A DNA stretch of 64,000 nucleotides, taken from an uncultured Pseudomonadota bacterium (GTDB lineage: Bacteria; Myxococcota_A; UBA796; SXON01). The position numbers and the translations under genes were made by a program. The stretch spans positions 1-64,000 of the forward strand of contig CAIXRH010000181.1 in NCBI GenBank assembly GCA_903921785.1, read 5' to 3'. A model generated the notes under the pieces. It saw nothing but the letters and a program-made list of their open reading frames with translations, was not told the DNA's origin and did not search any database. This document shows, piece after piece, positions 33,329 through 42,176 of this stretch (positions within the stretch are counted from its first letter, which is position 1; each line of letters begins with the position of its first letter).

Positions 33329-33727
33329 ATGCGCCTTCATTCGCGCCGTCGCGGCCAGTCCCTCATCGAGATCATGGTGGTCATCGCCATCATCGGAATC
33401 CTCACCACCGTCACCGCCGTGGGGGTGATGGAATTCCTTGGCAACGCCAAGGTCGACGCCACGAAGATCGCCATGTCCAACGTCGACAAGGTCATCTTGG
33501 CCTACACCGCTCGCCACGGTCATCCTCCGACCACCGCCGAAGGACTCCAGGCCGCCGCTACGTTCTTTCCCGAACACCTCGTCCCCACCGACGCCTGGGA
33601 CCACGCGCTCCTCTACCAGTCCCCCGGTCCCGACGGCCACGACTACGAAGTGCGCTCGCTCGGCGCGGACGGCCTCGAAGGGGGGACCGGGAACGACGCC
33701 GATCTGAGCAGCATTCGCGGGCGGTGA
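33329..33727 (+). CDS. gspG: Type II secretion major pseudopilin GspG, orphan
   Basis: This is 132 aa, typical for GspG. The prepilin leader MRLHSRRRG is followed by QSLIEIMVVIAIIGIL, with cleavage after Gly and Glu at mature position 5. The C-terminal domain has TTAEGLQAA, DAWDHALLYQSPG and YEVRSLGADGLEGGTGNDADL, matching the GspG calcium-site loop (GADGxxGGxGxxADI). GGAGA lies before the ATG. No other gsp gene is adjacent, so it is either a relocated component or a second pseudopilin. It builds the periplasmic pseudopilus of the secretion machine. Confidence 0.92.
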   Translation: MRLHSRRRGQSLIEIMVVIAIIGILTTVTAVGVMEFLGNAKVDATKIAMSNVDKVILAYTARHGHPPTTAEGLQAAATFFPEHLVPTDAWDHALLYQSPGPDGHDYEVRSLGADGLEGGTGNDADLSSIRGR

Positions 33728-33757
33728 GGCGTCAAACGCGACCCTCGCCGCGCTCCG

Positions 33758-33850
33758 AATCACGATGTCAAGGGGCGGCGGCCGGGTCCCGGTCCTGCCG
33801 CCCCGCCCCCGTCGTGCCGAGCGGAGCCACCGTCCGCGAGAAGGCCTCGA
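33758..33850 (+). repeat. Dispersed element A, copy 3
   Basis: This starts aatcacgatgtcaaggggcg and ends near ccaccgtccgcgagaagg, parallel to the copy at 15286-15380. It fills much of the 182-base gap between gspG and the glycosyltransferase gene. No associated 43-bp tandem array is seen. Confidence 0.55.
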
Positions 33851-33909
33851 CGGGCGGCGTGGCGTCCGGTGGCCCTCCAGCCTGCGCGCCGCGGACCGAT
33901 GAAGGCTCA

Positions 33910-35097
33910 ATGCGCCCGCGCCTGAGCCTCTGCATGATCGTCCGCGACGAGGCCGCGATGCTCCCTGGCCTCCTCGACTCCGTCGACGGCCTCTGGGACG
34001 ACTTCGTCGCCGTGGACACCGGCTCCCGCGATGACACGCCCACCCTCCTCGCCCAAGCCGGCGCTCGCGTCGTGCACGAACCCTGGGCCGACGACTTCGC
34101 CGCCGCCCGCAACACCGCCCTTGCCCACGCCGCCGGCGACGTGGTCCTCGTGCTCGACGCCGACGAGCGCCTGCAGCCCGGCGCGGCCGCGGCCATCCGC
34201 GCCGCCGTGGACAAGGGGATCGCCGTCGCCACCCTACGGTTCCAGAACCCCCTGGCCTCCGGGCTGGTGCGCGAGTCGCGGCTGTTGCGCCTGCTCCCGC
34301 ACGACCCGCATGTACGCTTCCGGCACCGCATCCACGAAGACCCGTGGGAGTCGGTGCAGGACTGGCTCGAGCGCACCGGGCAGCCGCTGGCTCACCTCGA
34401 CGCCGCCGTGCTCCACCTCGGCTACCAACGCGACGTGGCCGCCGAGCGCAACAAACGCGACCGCGACTGGACGCTCCTCGGCCGGCTGCTCGACGACGAT
34501 CCGGACGATCTCTATGCCCACTACAAACGCCTGCAGGTCGCCCGGTTCTGGGACGACGCCACGCGGTGGCGGGAGGCCGCCGCGGCGGCCGAGGCCGCGA
34601 TCGGCAGGGTGCCCGCCGCGTTCGCCCGGCTGCACACCGCCGACGAGCTCCTGGTGATGATCGCCAGGGCTCCCGGCGGCGCGCACGCCGCCGACGCCCG
34701 CGCCTTCCTCGACGCCCGCGCCCCCCTCCTCCCGCCGAGCGGCCTCCTCGACTACTGGCGCGCCTGGCTGGCCGAAGCGGCCGGCGACCTCCCGGTCGCC
34801 GGTGCCCTGTACGCCGCCGCGCTGACGCGCGGCGGCTCCCGCGATCCGCAGTACGATCGGGTCCGTCCCCGCCTGGGGCTCGCGCGGATCGCGCTCGCCG
34901 CCGGTGAGGTCGCGAACGCGGCCGGGCTCGCGCTTGCCGCGTGCGAAGAAGCGCCCCGCGATACCGAGGCGCTCGCGCTGACGCTCTACACCGCGAAGGT
35001 GCTCGGGCGGCTGCCCGACGTCGCGGCCGCGCTGGTCGCCCGCGCGGACGTGGGGACCGTGCGGCGGGCGGGGGCGCAGGTGGGCGTCGCCGTGTGA
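33910..35097 (+). CDS. Family 2 glycosyltransferase with helical C-terminal region
   Basis: This is 395 aa from the ATG at 33910 (MRPRLSLCMIVRDEAAML); the 62 upstream track residues translate repeat DNA. The GT-A domain (~1-200) has the typical SLCMIVRDE start, DDFVAVDTGSRDDT, ARNTALAHAAGD and the DxD motif VLDADERL. The C-terminal half (~205-395) is alpha-helical with TPR-like paired helices. This resembles bacterial GT2-TPR proteins that glycosylate surface or cell-wall targets; donor and acceptor cannot be read from sequence. It converges on the next gene with 4 bases between. Confidence 0.88.
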   Translation: MRPRLSLCMIVRDEAAMLPGLLDSVDGLWDDFVAVDTGSRDDTPTLLAQAGARVVHEPWADDFAAARNTALAHAAGDVVLVLDADERLQPGAAAAIRAAVDKGIAVATLRFQNPLASGLVRESRLLRLLPHDPHVRFRHRIHEDPWESVQDWLERTGQPLAHLDAAVLHLGYQRDVAAERNKRDRDWTLLGRLLDDDPDDLYAHYKRLQVARFWDDATRWREAAAAAEAAIGRVPAAFARLHTADELLVMIARAPGGAHAADARAFLDARAPLLPPSGLLDYWRAWLAEAAGDLPVAGALYAAALTRGGSRDPQYDRVRPRLGLARIALAAGEVANAAGLALAACEEAPRDTEALALTLYTAKVLGRLPDVAAALVARADVGTVRRAGAQVGVAV

Positions 35098-35101
35098 GCG
35101 T

Positions 35102-36442
35102 TCAGCCTCCCAGCCACCCCTTCACATACGGCGTCCAGTCGTCGAGGCTCACGTCCGACCCGGAGATGGTCCGCGAGGACTCGATCGAGTCCGGGCAGCC
35201 CCCGGGCATCTCCCCGTAGACCTCCTGGCGGCCGTAGCCCTGCCCCGTCCGGGCGTTCACGAGCTCGCCGAACTGGTGGGACCGTTTGCGGGTCACCGTG
35301 AGGCCGCCGTCGTAGTCGCAGGTCTCCGCCACCACGTCCTCCGCGTCGTCGAGGCAGAGCACGAAGCTCGTCTCCGCGGTGGTGTCGCCGGCCACCAGGC
35401 CGGGCAGACTGGCGATCTTCGGCGTCCACCCCGAGCTGTCCCGCTCAAAGACCGCCACGTGCGCGCCGGGCCCCGGCGGCTCGGCGGCGGCCGCCGCGAC
35501 CGGCTGACCGGAGCACGCGGGCGCGAGCGCCTGACGCTGCGCCTTCTCCTTCTGGCTGAAGTACACCGAGCCGCCGCAGATGGCGGCGCAGCACCCGAGC
35601 AGCACGAACATCGCGAGGAGCCCGCCCACGATGAGCGTGCCCTTGTTGCCCTTGTCGGAGCTCGCGGACGGGGACGACAGCCCAGGGATCGGCGAAGACG
35701 TGCTCATCCCCGGGATCGGCGACGAGGACGACGAGGACGACGACACGCCGATCGCCGCCGGCTCGGTCTGCCGGCGCACGGCGTTGTCGCCGAGCGACGC
35801 CCAGCGGTCGTCGACCAGCTTGGCGAGCGCCCCGTCGCTCAGCCGCTCCCGCTGGGCGTCGTAGCCGTAGAAGGCCGCTGGCGCGGAGCGATGGATGAAA
35901 GCGATGATCTCGGGGGTGTTCGCCTCGCTCGCGGGCAGCTCCACCTTGGTGTGGCGGGTCTTGAGGACCACCTGCACTGTGGTGCTGACGGTGATCCCGT
36001 ACCGCTTCCGGGTGGTGACCAGCTTGTACGCCCAGAGGACGTCGCGCGTCGCGGTGAGGAAGAGGTTGCTGCCGTGCCGCACCAGCCAGTGCGGGGTGGC
36101 CGTGAGGAAGTCGCCGCTCGCGAGGGTGTAGCTCTCCGCGTCGGGGGACCGCAGCTCGCGCTCGATCTCGTCGATCGCCCGCGATCGGGCCTCCGGGGTG
36201 GGCCCGAGGCGGCGGAGCGAGCTGTGGGAGAGCGGGTTGTACCACTGGTAGGCCCCGATCGGCACCATCACCATGCCGGCGAGGACGACCAGCGGCCCCA
36301 GGAACAGGAAGCAGGTGGCCACGGCGCCGATCGCGGTGAGCAGCGCCCCGCCGGGCACGCACACCAGGCCGAGGATGAACATGTTGCGCGCTTCGCGCGC
36401 AGCGCTGGCGATGAGGTCGGGAGGGGGAGGAGTCTCGGCCAT
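35102..36442 (-). CDS. Membrane protein with poly-Ser linker, unknown function
   Basis: This is 446 aa from the ATG at 36442 (MAETPPPPDLIAS); the 32 upstream track residues are rejected. Two membrane spans lie at ~18-70 (ILGLVCVPGGALLTAIGAVAT). A cytoplasmic beta-rich domain at ~90-190 (FLTATRDVLWAYKLVTTRKR) resembles a PH-like fold. After a Ser-rich linker with a doubled SSPIPG motif comes a third span (LLAMFVLLGCCAAICGGSVYF) and an extracytoplasmic domain of ~130 residues with several Cys. I do not recognise a family. Confidence 0.7.
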   Translation of the reverse strand: MAETPPPPDLIASAAREARNMFILGLVCVPGGALLTAIGAVATCFLFLGPLVVLAGMVMVPIGAYQWYNPLSHSSLRRLGPTPEARSRAIDEIERELRSPDAESYTLASGDFLTATPHWLVRHGSNLFLTATRDVLWAYKLVTTRKRYGITVSTTVQVVLKTRHTKVELPASEANTPEIIAFIHRSAPAAFYGYDAQRERLSDGALAKLVDDRWASLGDNAVRRQTEPAAIGVSSSSSSSSPIPGMSTSSPIPGLSSPSASSDKGNKGTLIVGGLLAMFVLLGCCAAICGGSVYFSQKEKAQRQALAPACSGQPVAAAAAEPPGPGAHVAVFERDSSGWTPKIASLPGLVAGDTTAETSFVLCLDDAEDVVAETCDYDGGLTVTRKRSHQFGELVNARTGQGYGRQEVYGEMPGGCPDSIESSRTISGSDVSLDDWTPYVKGWLGG

Positions 36443-36586
36443 GGTCCGCCTTCTATGGGCGCAGCCGGCGCGTCGTCCACCCGACGGAGCGGATTCGGGG
36501 GCCCGCGTCGCCAGACAATCCGCGACAAACCGCACCACGCCGTGGTTGTCCCGTAAGCGATGTCTCCGGTCCGCCGTTGCGGCGTC

Positions 36587-37846
36587 ATGCGCCGCTCCCT
36601 CCCCTCGCTCGCCGTCGTCACCGTCCTACTGCTCGTCGCGTGCCTCCGCCCCGCCGCGCTCCACTCCGGCGGGCTCAGCGGCGGGGGTCGCGTCGAGCGG
36701 CTCTACCGGGTGGCCTTCGGCGACACCCTCTCGGGCATCGCGTCGAGCTGGGCCGTTCCCGGCGGGTACGTCGCGCTCGCCCGTCAGAACCACGTCGCCG
36801 ACCCCAACCTCATCTTCGAGGGCGACAAGCTGCGGATCACGTCCAGCGACCCGGCGTTGCCGGAGGTGCCCCGCACCCTCCCGGCGCCCGCGATGGAGGC
36901 CTGCCCGATGCAGCCGGTGGCGAGCCGCCCCACCTCCCTGAGCGGGTGTGTGGCGGCCAGCTGCGTCGACACGGGCCGCGGCGGCCGCGCCTGCGCCTGC
37001 CAGGGCGCCGCCGCGGCGGGCGACGCCCTCCTGGTGCTCCGTCCCGGCGCGCCCGCCGAGCGGCTCGCCCTACGCACCGAAACCCCCTGGTGGTACGACG
37101 CCTCCACCGCGCCCGAGCCCGAACGCTCGCCCCGCACCCTCCTCGGCGTGCACGTCCAGCTCGACGCCGACGCGCCCCTGGAGACCCTCGTGGCCTGGCG
37201 CACCCAGCTCGGCGATCTCGGCATGGCCCACGGCACCGCCCTCGTGGTCGACGACGACGGCCGCCCCGGCGCCCTCTTCCCCGCCGACAACTTCGGCGTC
37301 GGCTCCGCCGTCCGCGCCGGCGACCACTGCGACGTGCTCGCCACCGAGTGGGCGCTCACCGACCAGCCGGGATGGCGCTCCGCGGGCTGGTACCTCGAGG
37401 GGCGGCGCTACGGCGTCGGCGGCGGGGCGCTCGTCCCCGGAGCCACCGCGCTCACCATGCGCCGCCTCTTCCAGAACTTCCACCCCGCGACGACCGCGGT
37501 CGGCGGGCTGCGGATGGGCGCGCCCGCCGTCGACCTCACCGAGAAGCGGGCTTTCGCCCGAACCACCGACCCGGCCGTCGAGTACACGGCCTACGGGGTC
37601 CAATCCGGAACGATCCGCGCGGCCCGCCGCGAGGACGGCAAGTTGGTCGTCGACCTCGACGGCCGCGTGGAGCCCGTGGACCCGGACGCCGGCACCCTCC
37701 GCCGTGTCGGCGACGCCGCCACCGGGCTCCTGTACCCCACCGGCTACGCCCCCGCCGACGACACGACACTCCGGGGTCACCCGTATGAGCTGCGCGGATA
37801 CCTCACCGAGTGGGGCGAGTCCTGGCAGGTGCTGTGGGTGCGGTAG
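36587..37846 (+). CDS. LysM-domain lipoprotein
   Basis: This is 419 aa from the ATG at 36587; the signal MRRSLPSLAVVTVLLLVAC supports it over the start nine codons upstream. A LysM domain spans about residues 36-85 (LYRVAFGDTLSGIASSW...LIFEGDKLRI), which should bind peptidoglycan glycans. A Cys-rich segment (GCVAASCVDTGRGGRACACQG) follows, then a ~280-residue C-terminal domain (YLEGRRYGVGGGALVPG, LLYPTGYAPADDTT) that I do not recognise. Its stop touches the convergent lipoprotein stop with no intervening base. Confidence 0.8.
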   Translation: MRRSLPSLAVVTVLLLVACLRPAALHSGGLSGGGRVERLYRVAFGDTLSGIASSWAVPGGYVALARQNHVADPNLIFEGDKLRITSSDPALPEVPRTLPAPAMEACPMQPVASRPTSLSGCVAASCVDTGRGGRACACQGAAAAGDALLVLRPGAPAERLALRTETPWWYDASTAPEPERSPRTLLGVHVQLDADAPLETLVAWRTQLGDLGMAHGTALVVDDDGRPGALFPADNFGVGSAVRAGDHCDVLATEWALTDQPGWRSAGWYLEGRRYGVGGGALVPGATALTMRRLFQNFHPATTAVGGLRMGAPAVDLTEKRAFARTTDPAVEYTAYGVQSGTIRAARREDGKLVVDLDGRVEPVDPDAGTLRRVGDAATGLLYPTGYAPADDTTLRGHPYELRGYLTEWGESWQVLWVR

Positions 37847-38611
37847 TCAGCGCGGCGCGACCGCCCAGCTGAACCGGTCCGGGAGGTCCGTGCACACGGC
37901 GTGCACCCAGGTCTCCGCGCCGAGGGCGTACACCGTGAGCGCGGAAGCACCCACGTCGAGGTCGGCCGTGGCGAACGGAGTGAGCTCCACGGTGGTGTCG
38001 CCCGCGAAGACCATCGTGTGATCGGCGACCGTGCCGCAGTTGTCCTCGTACTGGCCCAGCTCCGCGCCAGCCGAAACGGTGAGCCCGGGCGTGGCGGACG
38101 CGTCGAGCGCCTCCCCCCAGTAGCCATCCGCCACCGCGCCCACGATCACGTCGTCACGGACGACGGAGAACGCGTAGCCGCAGCCCTCGCCGCACTGCGA
38201 GGCCACGTGGAGGTCCACGGGGTCGCCGGGCTGCAGCGCCAGCGTGGGCGTGAGGTCGCCGTCGGGGCCGGTGACGGTCCAGCCGACCGCGACCTGGCCC
38301 TCCGCCGTCACGACGAGGAGGCTGCGAGCGGGGGTGGCCGCGTAGCAGCCGGCCTGCGGCAGCGGCGTGTAGCCTTCGGCCTCTTCCACCACGGTGCCCG
38401 TGTACACCCCGTCGAACCCCCAGGCTTCGCCGAAGTCACGGCTGACGCAGACCGTCGCGCTGCCTTTGGCCGCCGGCACGTAGTCGCCGGTGTCGGCGGT
38501 ATCCGCCGTGTCGAGGGTGTCGGCGGTGTCTGCCGTGTCGGTGATCGGGGCGCGGCAGGCCACGGCGAAGAGCGGGAGCGCCGAGAGGAGGGTGATCACG
38601 ATGTCGCGCAT
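37847..38611 (-). CDS. Lipoprotein with (DTA)n linker, unknown function
   Basis: This is 254 aa from the ATG at 38611, embedded in a 653-aa track ORF whose upstream part is antisense noise. The signal MRDIVITLLSALPLFAVAC is followed by TDTADTADTLDTADTADTGD, a flexible acidic linker shared with other lipoproteins in the window. The rest is beta-rich with Cys pairs (CGEGC, NCGTV, AVCTD). It probably sits on the outer membrane. A terminator-like hairpin at 38642-38687 separates it from the carboxylase genes. Confidence 0.75.
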   Translation of the reverse strand: MRDIVITLLSALPLFAVACRAPITDTADTADTLDTADTADTGDYVPAAKGSATVCVSRDFGEAWGFDGVYTGTVVEEAEGYTPLPQAGCYAATPARSLLVVTAEGQVAVGWTVTGPDGDLTPTLALQPGDPVDLHVASQCGEGCGYAFSVVRDDVIVGAVADGYWGEALDASATPGLTVSAGAELGQYEDNCGTVADHTMVFAGDTTVELTPFATADLDVGASALTVYALGAETWVHAVCTDLPDRFSWAVAPR

Positions 38612-38641
38612 GGGGACTCCGGCAGGGATGGACGAGCGGAA

Positions 38642-38687
38642 GTGCAAAAGGTGTGCCGGTCGGGACGTCACCGACCGCGCCTTGCAC
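38642..38687 (-). terminator. Hairpin terminator downstream of the carboxylase pair
   Basis: On the minus strand the sequence forms a perfect 7-bp inner stem (CGGTCGG/CCGACCG) around TGACGTC, with an outer GTGCAA/TTGCAC pairing. A TTTT run lies in the outer arm after the inner stem. It lies 56 bases past the biotin-carrier stop and before the next lipoprotein gene, where termination would uncouple the two. Confidence 0.55.
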
Positions 38688-38742
38688 CTCCCGTGCCCCA
38701 GACCTAAGCACCGACCGTGCCGGCTGAGACGCGGCGCCCCGA

Positions 38743-39234
38743 CTACCCGATGCGCACCAGCTTCGAGCCGGTCTCCACCGCCTGCCCTTCGACGACGAGC
38801 ACCTCGGCGACGTTGCCGTCGACCGGGGTCTTGATCTCGTTCTCCATCTTCATCGCCTCCACCACCAGGAGCGGCTGCCCCTTGGTGACCACGTCGCCCA
38901 CCTTCGCCATCACCCGCACCACCCGGCCGGGCATCTGTGCGTTGATGGTGCCGCCGTGGGTGCCGCTGGCGAGGCGCAGGGCCTTGCGGCGCGGGTCCAC
39001 GACCTGCACGTCGGTGGTGAGGCTCATCACGTCCACCAGCCAGCCGCCCTCGGTGGCCACCGCGCCGGCCTCCCAGCTCGCGCCGTCGATGAGCATCTGG
39101 AACGCTTCGGGGGTGGGATGGGTGAGGTCCACCACGTGGGTGGCGCCGTCGAAGCTCACGACAAACTTCCCGTCTTTGCGCTGATCCACGTCCACGAGGC
39201 GGGTGGTGCCATGCACGGTCACTTCGTACTTCAC
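38743..39234 (-). CDS. Biotin carboxyl carrier subunit of an acyl-CoA or pyruvate carboxylase
   Basis: This is 163 aa from a GTG at 39234 that overlaps the biotin carboxylase stop as GTGA. The C-terminal ~75 residues are a biotinyl domain (MPGRVVRVMAKVGDVVTKG and EAMKMENEIKTP, where the Lys of MKM is biotinylated). The N-terminal ~80 residues (YEVTVHGTTRLVDVDQR) resemble the BT domain of acyl-CoA carboxylases rather than AccB. With AccC it forms the alpha half of a carboxylase; the carboxyltransferase beta subunit is not in the window. Confidence 0.88.
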   Translation of the reverse strand: MKYEVTVHGTTRLVDVDQRKDGKFVVSFDGATHVVDLTHPTPEAFQMLIDGASWEAGAVATEGGWLVDVMSLTTDVQVVDPRRKALRLASGTHGGTINAQMPGRVVRVMAKVGDVVTKGQPLLVVEAMKMENEIKTPVDGNVAEVLVVEGQAVETGSKLVRIG

Positions 39235-40739
39235 GCGGCACCTCCCGGGCGGCCGGAACGTTTCCAGGCGCTCTCCGTGGGCGCGGCGGCGGCGCTCCGC
39301 GTGAGCTGGTGATCCCGCTGGTACTGGGCGATGGCGGCGGCGATCGTGGTGATCTCGTCGTGCCGGGCGCCCTCGGTGAGCTTCGTGAGCCGCTCCGGCG
39401 AGAGGAACCCCGTGGAGTAGGTGCCCGCCTGGAAGTCGGGGTCGCGGAGGAGCGCGCCGAAGAACGGGATCGACGTGCGGATGCCGCGGACGCGGTACTC
39501 GCGCAGGGCCCGGATGCTCCGGCTGATCGCCTCCTCCCGGTCGGCGCCCCAGCAGATGAGCTTCGCCACCATCGGATCGTAGTGGATCGGCACTTCGTAG
39601 CCGGCATACACGCCGGAATCCACCCGCACCCACGGGCCGCCGGGCTCGCGGAGGCCGGTGATCTTCCCCGGGGCCGGAGCGAAGTTGTTGCTTGGGTCCT
39701 CGGCGTAGACGCGGCACTCGATCGCGTGGCCGGTCTGGCGGAGGTCTTCCTGGCGGAACCACAGCTTCTCGCCGGCGGCGATGCGGAGCTGGGCCCGCGC
39801 CAGATCAATCCCGGTGACCAGCTCGGTGATCGGGTGCTCGACCTGCAGGCGGGTGTTCATCTCCAGGAAGTAGAACTCCCCAGAGGCCTGCGAATAGAGG
39901 AATTCGCAGGTTCCCGCTCCCACGTAGCCGACGGCCTCGGCGGCCTGCACCGCGACCTTCGCCATGGCCTGGCGGGTGGTCTCCGGGAGGACCGGGCAGG
40001 GCGTCTCCTCCACGACCTTCTGGTTGCGGCGCTGCACCGAGCAGTCGCGCTCGAAGAGGTGCACGGTGGTGCCGTGGGTGTCCGCGAGCACCTGGATCTC
40101 CACGTGCTTGGGGTTCTCCACGAACTTCTCGAGGTACACCGCATCGTCCTTGAAGCTCTTGGCCGCTTCGCTGCGGGTGGAGCGCCAGGCGCTCGAGAAG
40201 TCTTCTTCGCGGTCCACCCGGCGCATGCCCTTGCCACCGCCGCCCGCGGCGGCCTTGAGCATCACCGGGAAGCCGAATTGTTTAGCCAGGACCAGCGCTT
40301 CGGCCTCGGTGGCGATGGGCTCGGCGGTGCCGGGGACGACGGGCACGCCGGCGGCGATCATCCGCTGACGGGCGCCGGTCTTGCTGCCCATGGAGTCGAT
40401 GGCGCTCGGCGGCGGGCCGATCCACACCAGACCGGCGTCGAGCACCGCCTGGGCGAACGCCGCGTTCTCGGAGAGAAAACCGTAGCCGGGGTGGATCGCC
40501 TCGGCGCCGCACGTCTTCGCGACCTCGACGATCACCTCGCCGCGGAGGTAGCTCTCCGCGGAGGGGGCGGGCCCGATGTTGTAGGCCTCCCCGGCGTTTC
40601 GCACGTGGAGGGCGTGCCGGTCGGCATCGGAGTACACCGCGACGGTGCGGACGCCGAGCTCGTGACAGGCGCGGATGATCCGCACCGCGATCTCGCCCCG
40701 ATTGGCGACGAGGACCTTCTGGAAGGGGGGAGCGCGCAT
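39231..40739 (-). CDS. accC: Biotin carboxylase subunit
   Basis: This is 502 aa from the ATG at 40739 (MRAPPFQKVLVANRGEIAVR), which removes 44 repeat-derived residues from the track ORF. ATP-grasp signatures are intact: IHPGYGFLSENAAFAQ, the Gly-rich loop KAAAGGGGKGMR, ERDCSVQRRNQKV, and EMNTRLQVEHPITE. It carboxylates biotin using ATP and bicarbonate. It is about 50 residues longer than E. coli AccC, with a C-terminal extension (QRDHQLTRSAAAAPTES) typical of acyl-CoA carboxylase alpha chains. A copy of dispersed element A lies upstream. Confidence 0.93.
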   Translation of the reverse strand: MRAPPFQKVLVANRGEIAVRIIRACHELGVRTVAVYSDADRHALHVRNAGEAYNIGPAPSAESYLRGEVIVEVAKTCGAEAIHPGYGFLSENAAFAQAVLDAGLVWIGPPPSAIDSMGSKTGARQRMIAAGVPVVPGTAEPIATEAEALVLAKQFGFPVMLKAAAGGGGKGMRRVDREEDFSSAWRSTRSEAAKSFKDDAVYLEKFVENPKHVEIQVLADTHGTTVHLFERDCSVQRRNQKVVEETPCPVLPETTRQAMAKVAVQAAEAVGYVGAGTCEFLYSQASGEFYFLEMNTRLQVEHPITELVTGIDLARAQLRIAAGEKLWFRQEDLRQTGHAIECRVYAEDPSNNFAPAPGKITGLREPGGPWVRVDSGVYAGYEVPIHYDPMVAKLICWGADREEAISRSIRALREYRVRGIRTSIPFFGALLRDPDFQAGTYSTGFLSPERLTKLTEGARHDEITTIAAAIAQYQRDHQLTRSAAAAPTESAWKRSGRPGGAA

Positions 40740-40789
40740 GGCGCGGGGGGCTAACCGGGCGCGGGGAGCGCCGCCGTCCGCGCGGACGC

Positions 40790-40872
40790 TCGGAGAGCCA
40801 GGCTCGCCGACGGCGGCTCCTCGACCGCCGACGGCTCCGGTGGGCAAGGCGGGTCCCCGGCGCCACCCCATG
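40790..40872 (-). repeat. Dispersed element A, copy 4
   Basis: The reverse complement reads ggggtggcgccggggacccg, then ccgtcggcggtcgaggagcc, then gtcggcgag, closely matching copy 1 at 15286-15380. It lies upstream of accC in a 238-base gap that otherwise holds nothing recognisable. Confidence 0.65.
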
Positions 40873-40977
40873 GGCAGGTGAGCGACAGAACGTCACACGG
40901 GGGCGATCCTCCGCTCCGTCCCAGCCCTCATGGACAGAATCGCGCCGGCCGATCCTGGTTGTGGAGGCACTCCCCAT

Positions 40978-41109
40978 ATGCCAACCAAGCTCACCGTGTC
41001 TGAACTGGCCATCGCCATCGCCGAAGCGCTCTACGGGGCCGTTCCCGACGTCACCGACGCCCTCGAAGTCGACGAGGAGTACCCATGCTCGTTCCGACTG
41101 CTCCCGTAG
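40978..41109 (+). CDS. 43-aa small protein
   Basis: This ORF is too short for the track. ATG at 40978 follows GGAGG by 10 bases. The product, [20 protein letters not shown] and then [14 protein letters not shown], is acidic and likely one amphipathic helix. It overlaps the next ORF (start 41085) by 25 bases in another frame, consistent with translational coupling. No family is recognised. It precedes the rubrerythrin operon by ~450 bases on the same strand. Confidence 0.45.
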   Translation: MPTKLTVSELAIAIAEALYGAVPDVTDALEVDEEYPCSFRLLP

Positions 41110-41474
41110 CCCGTGTGGTGTGGTTACCGGGCGGCGCCACCTTCGTGACGGTCCGCCGCGTGCCCACCCGAACTCCCCTGCCGCCGTTCCCGGTCGACGA
41201 CGACCCCACCGACGAGGTGCCCCCCTTCGAGCGTGCGATGCGGAAACACGCGTCGTCCGCCGAGCCGGAGCTCACGATCGAAGAGGAGATCGAGCGGGAG
41301 GGCATCGAAGATCGCGATCCGTTCGAGCTCTTCGACGCCGTGCCAGAACGCGAGCTCACCGACCCGGGGTTCTTGAGCCCCGAGGAGGAGGCGCTGCCGG
41401 AGCTCGACCCCGAGGCCCTCGTGGGGGTCGACGAGCCTGAACCGCGGCCGCACGGGCGTTCACCCAAACGGTGA
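41085..41474 (+). CDS. Acidic hypothetical protein, 129 aa
   Basis: ATG at 41085 is preceded by GAGGAG at about 5-10 bases. The first ~25 residues ([18 protein letters not shown]) form a beta hairpin-like segment. The remainder is Glu/Asp/Pro-rich and probably disordered ([18 protein letters not shown]). I do not recognise it. It may be the second gene of a two-gene unit with the 43-aa ORF; 86 bases separate it from rubrerythrin. Confidence 0.5.
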   Translation: MLVPTAPVARVVWLPGGATFVTVRRVPTRTPLPPFPVDDDPTDEVPPFERAMRKHASSAEPELTIEEEIEREGIEDRDPFELFDAVPERELTDPGFLSPEEEALPELDPEALVGVDEPEPRPHGRSPKR

Positions 41475-41560
41475 ACCCGGGCACTGGATTTCAGACTGAG
41501 TCCGGATAATGGGCAGCGGTCGGCGGGTCGACCCGTCGCCGCACCCCCCGGAGAGCTCCC

Positions 41561-41977
<417 letters not shown>

Positions 41978-42000
41978 GCTGACCTGGCGGGTCGTGTCAG

Positions 42001-42130
42001 GGGAAACCCGGATGACGCGGCCCGCCGTCCCGTCCCCTCCGGGTCCGGCACGGCGCCGGGCTCTCCACGGCTCGCGGCCAAGCCGCTCGGTCCCTCCGGG
42101 ACCGGCCTGTCGGCCGCCGTTCCGATCCCT
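42001..42130 (+). repeat. Dispersed element B, copy 1, with triloop hairpins
   Basis: This lies 24 bases after the rubrerythrin stop. It contains GGGGAAACCC, a cacggctcgc segment, and the hairpin CGGTCCC-TCC-GGGACCG (42088-42104). It aligns with 57906-58020 in the same orientation, where the hairpin is CGGTCC-TTC-GGACCG. It occupies most of the 199-base gap before the iron-sulfur gene and could attenuate or stabilise the operon mRNA. Confidence 0.6.
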
Positions 42131-42176
42131 GGCCGGGCGCCTCCGTGGCGCCGGTCCGCCACCCCAGGTCCCCCCG

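Noticed and set aside
37847-39808. 653-aa minus-strand ORF
   Set aside because: The upstream half is the biotin-carrier and carboxylase DNA in the wrong frame; only the last 254 codons with a signal peptide are accepted.
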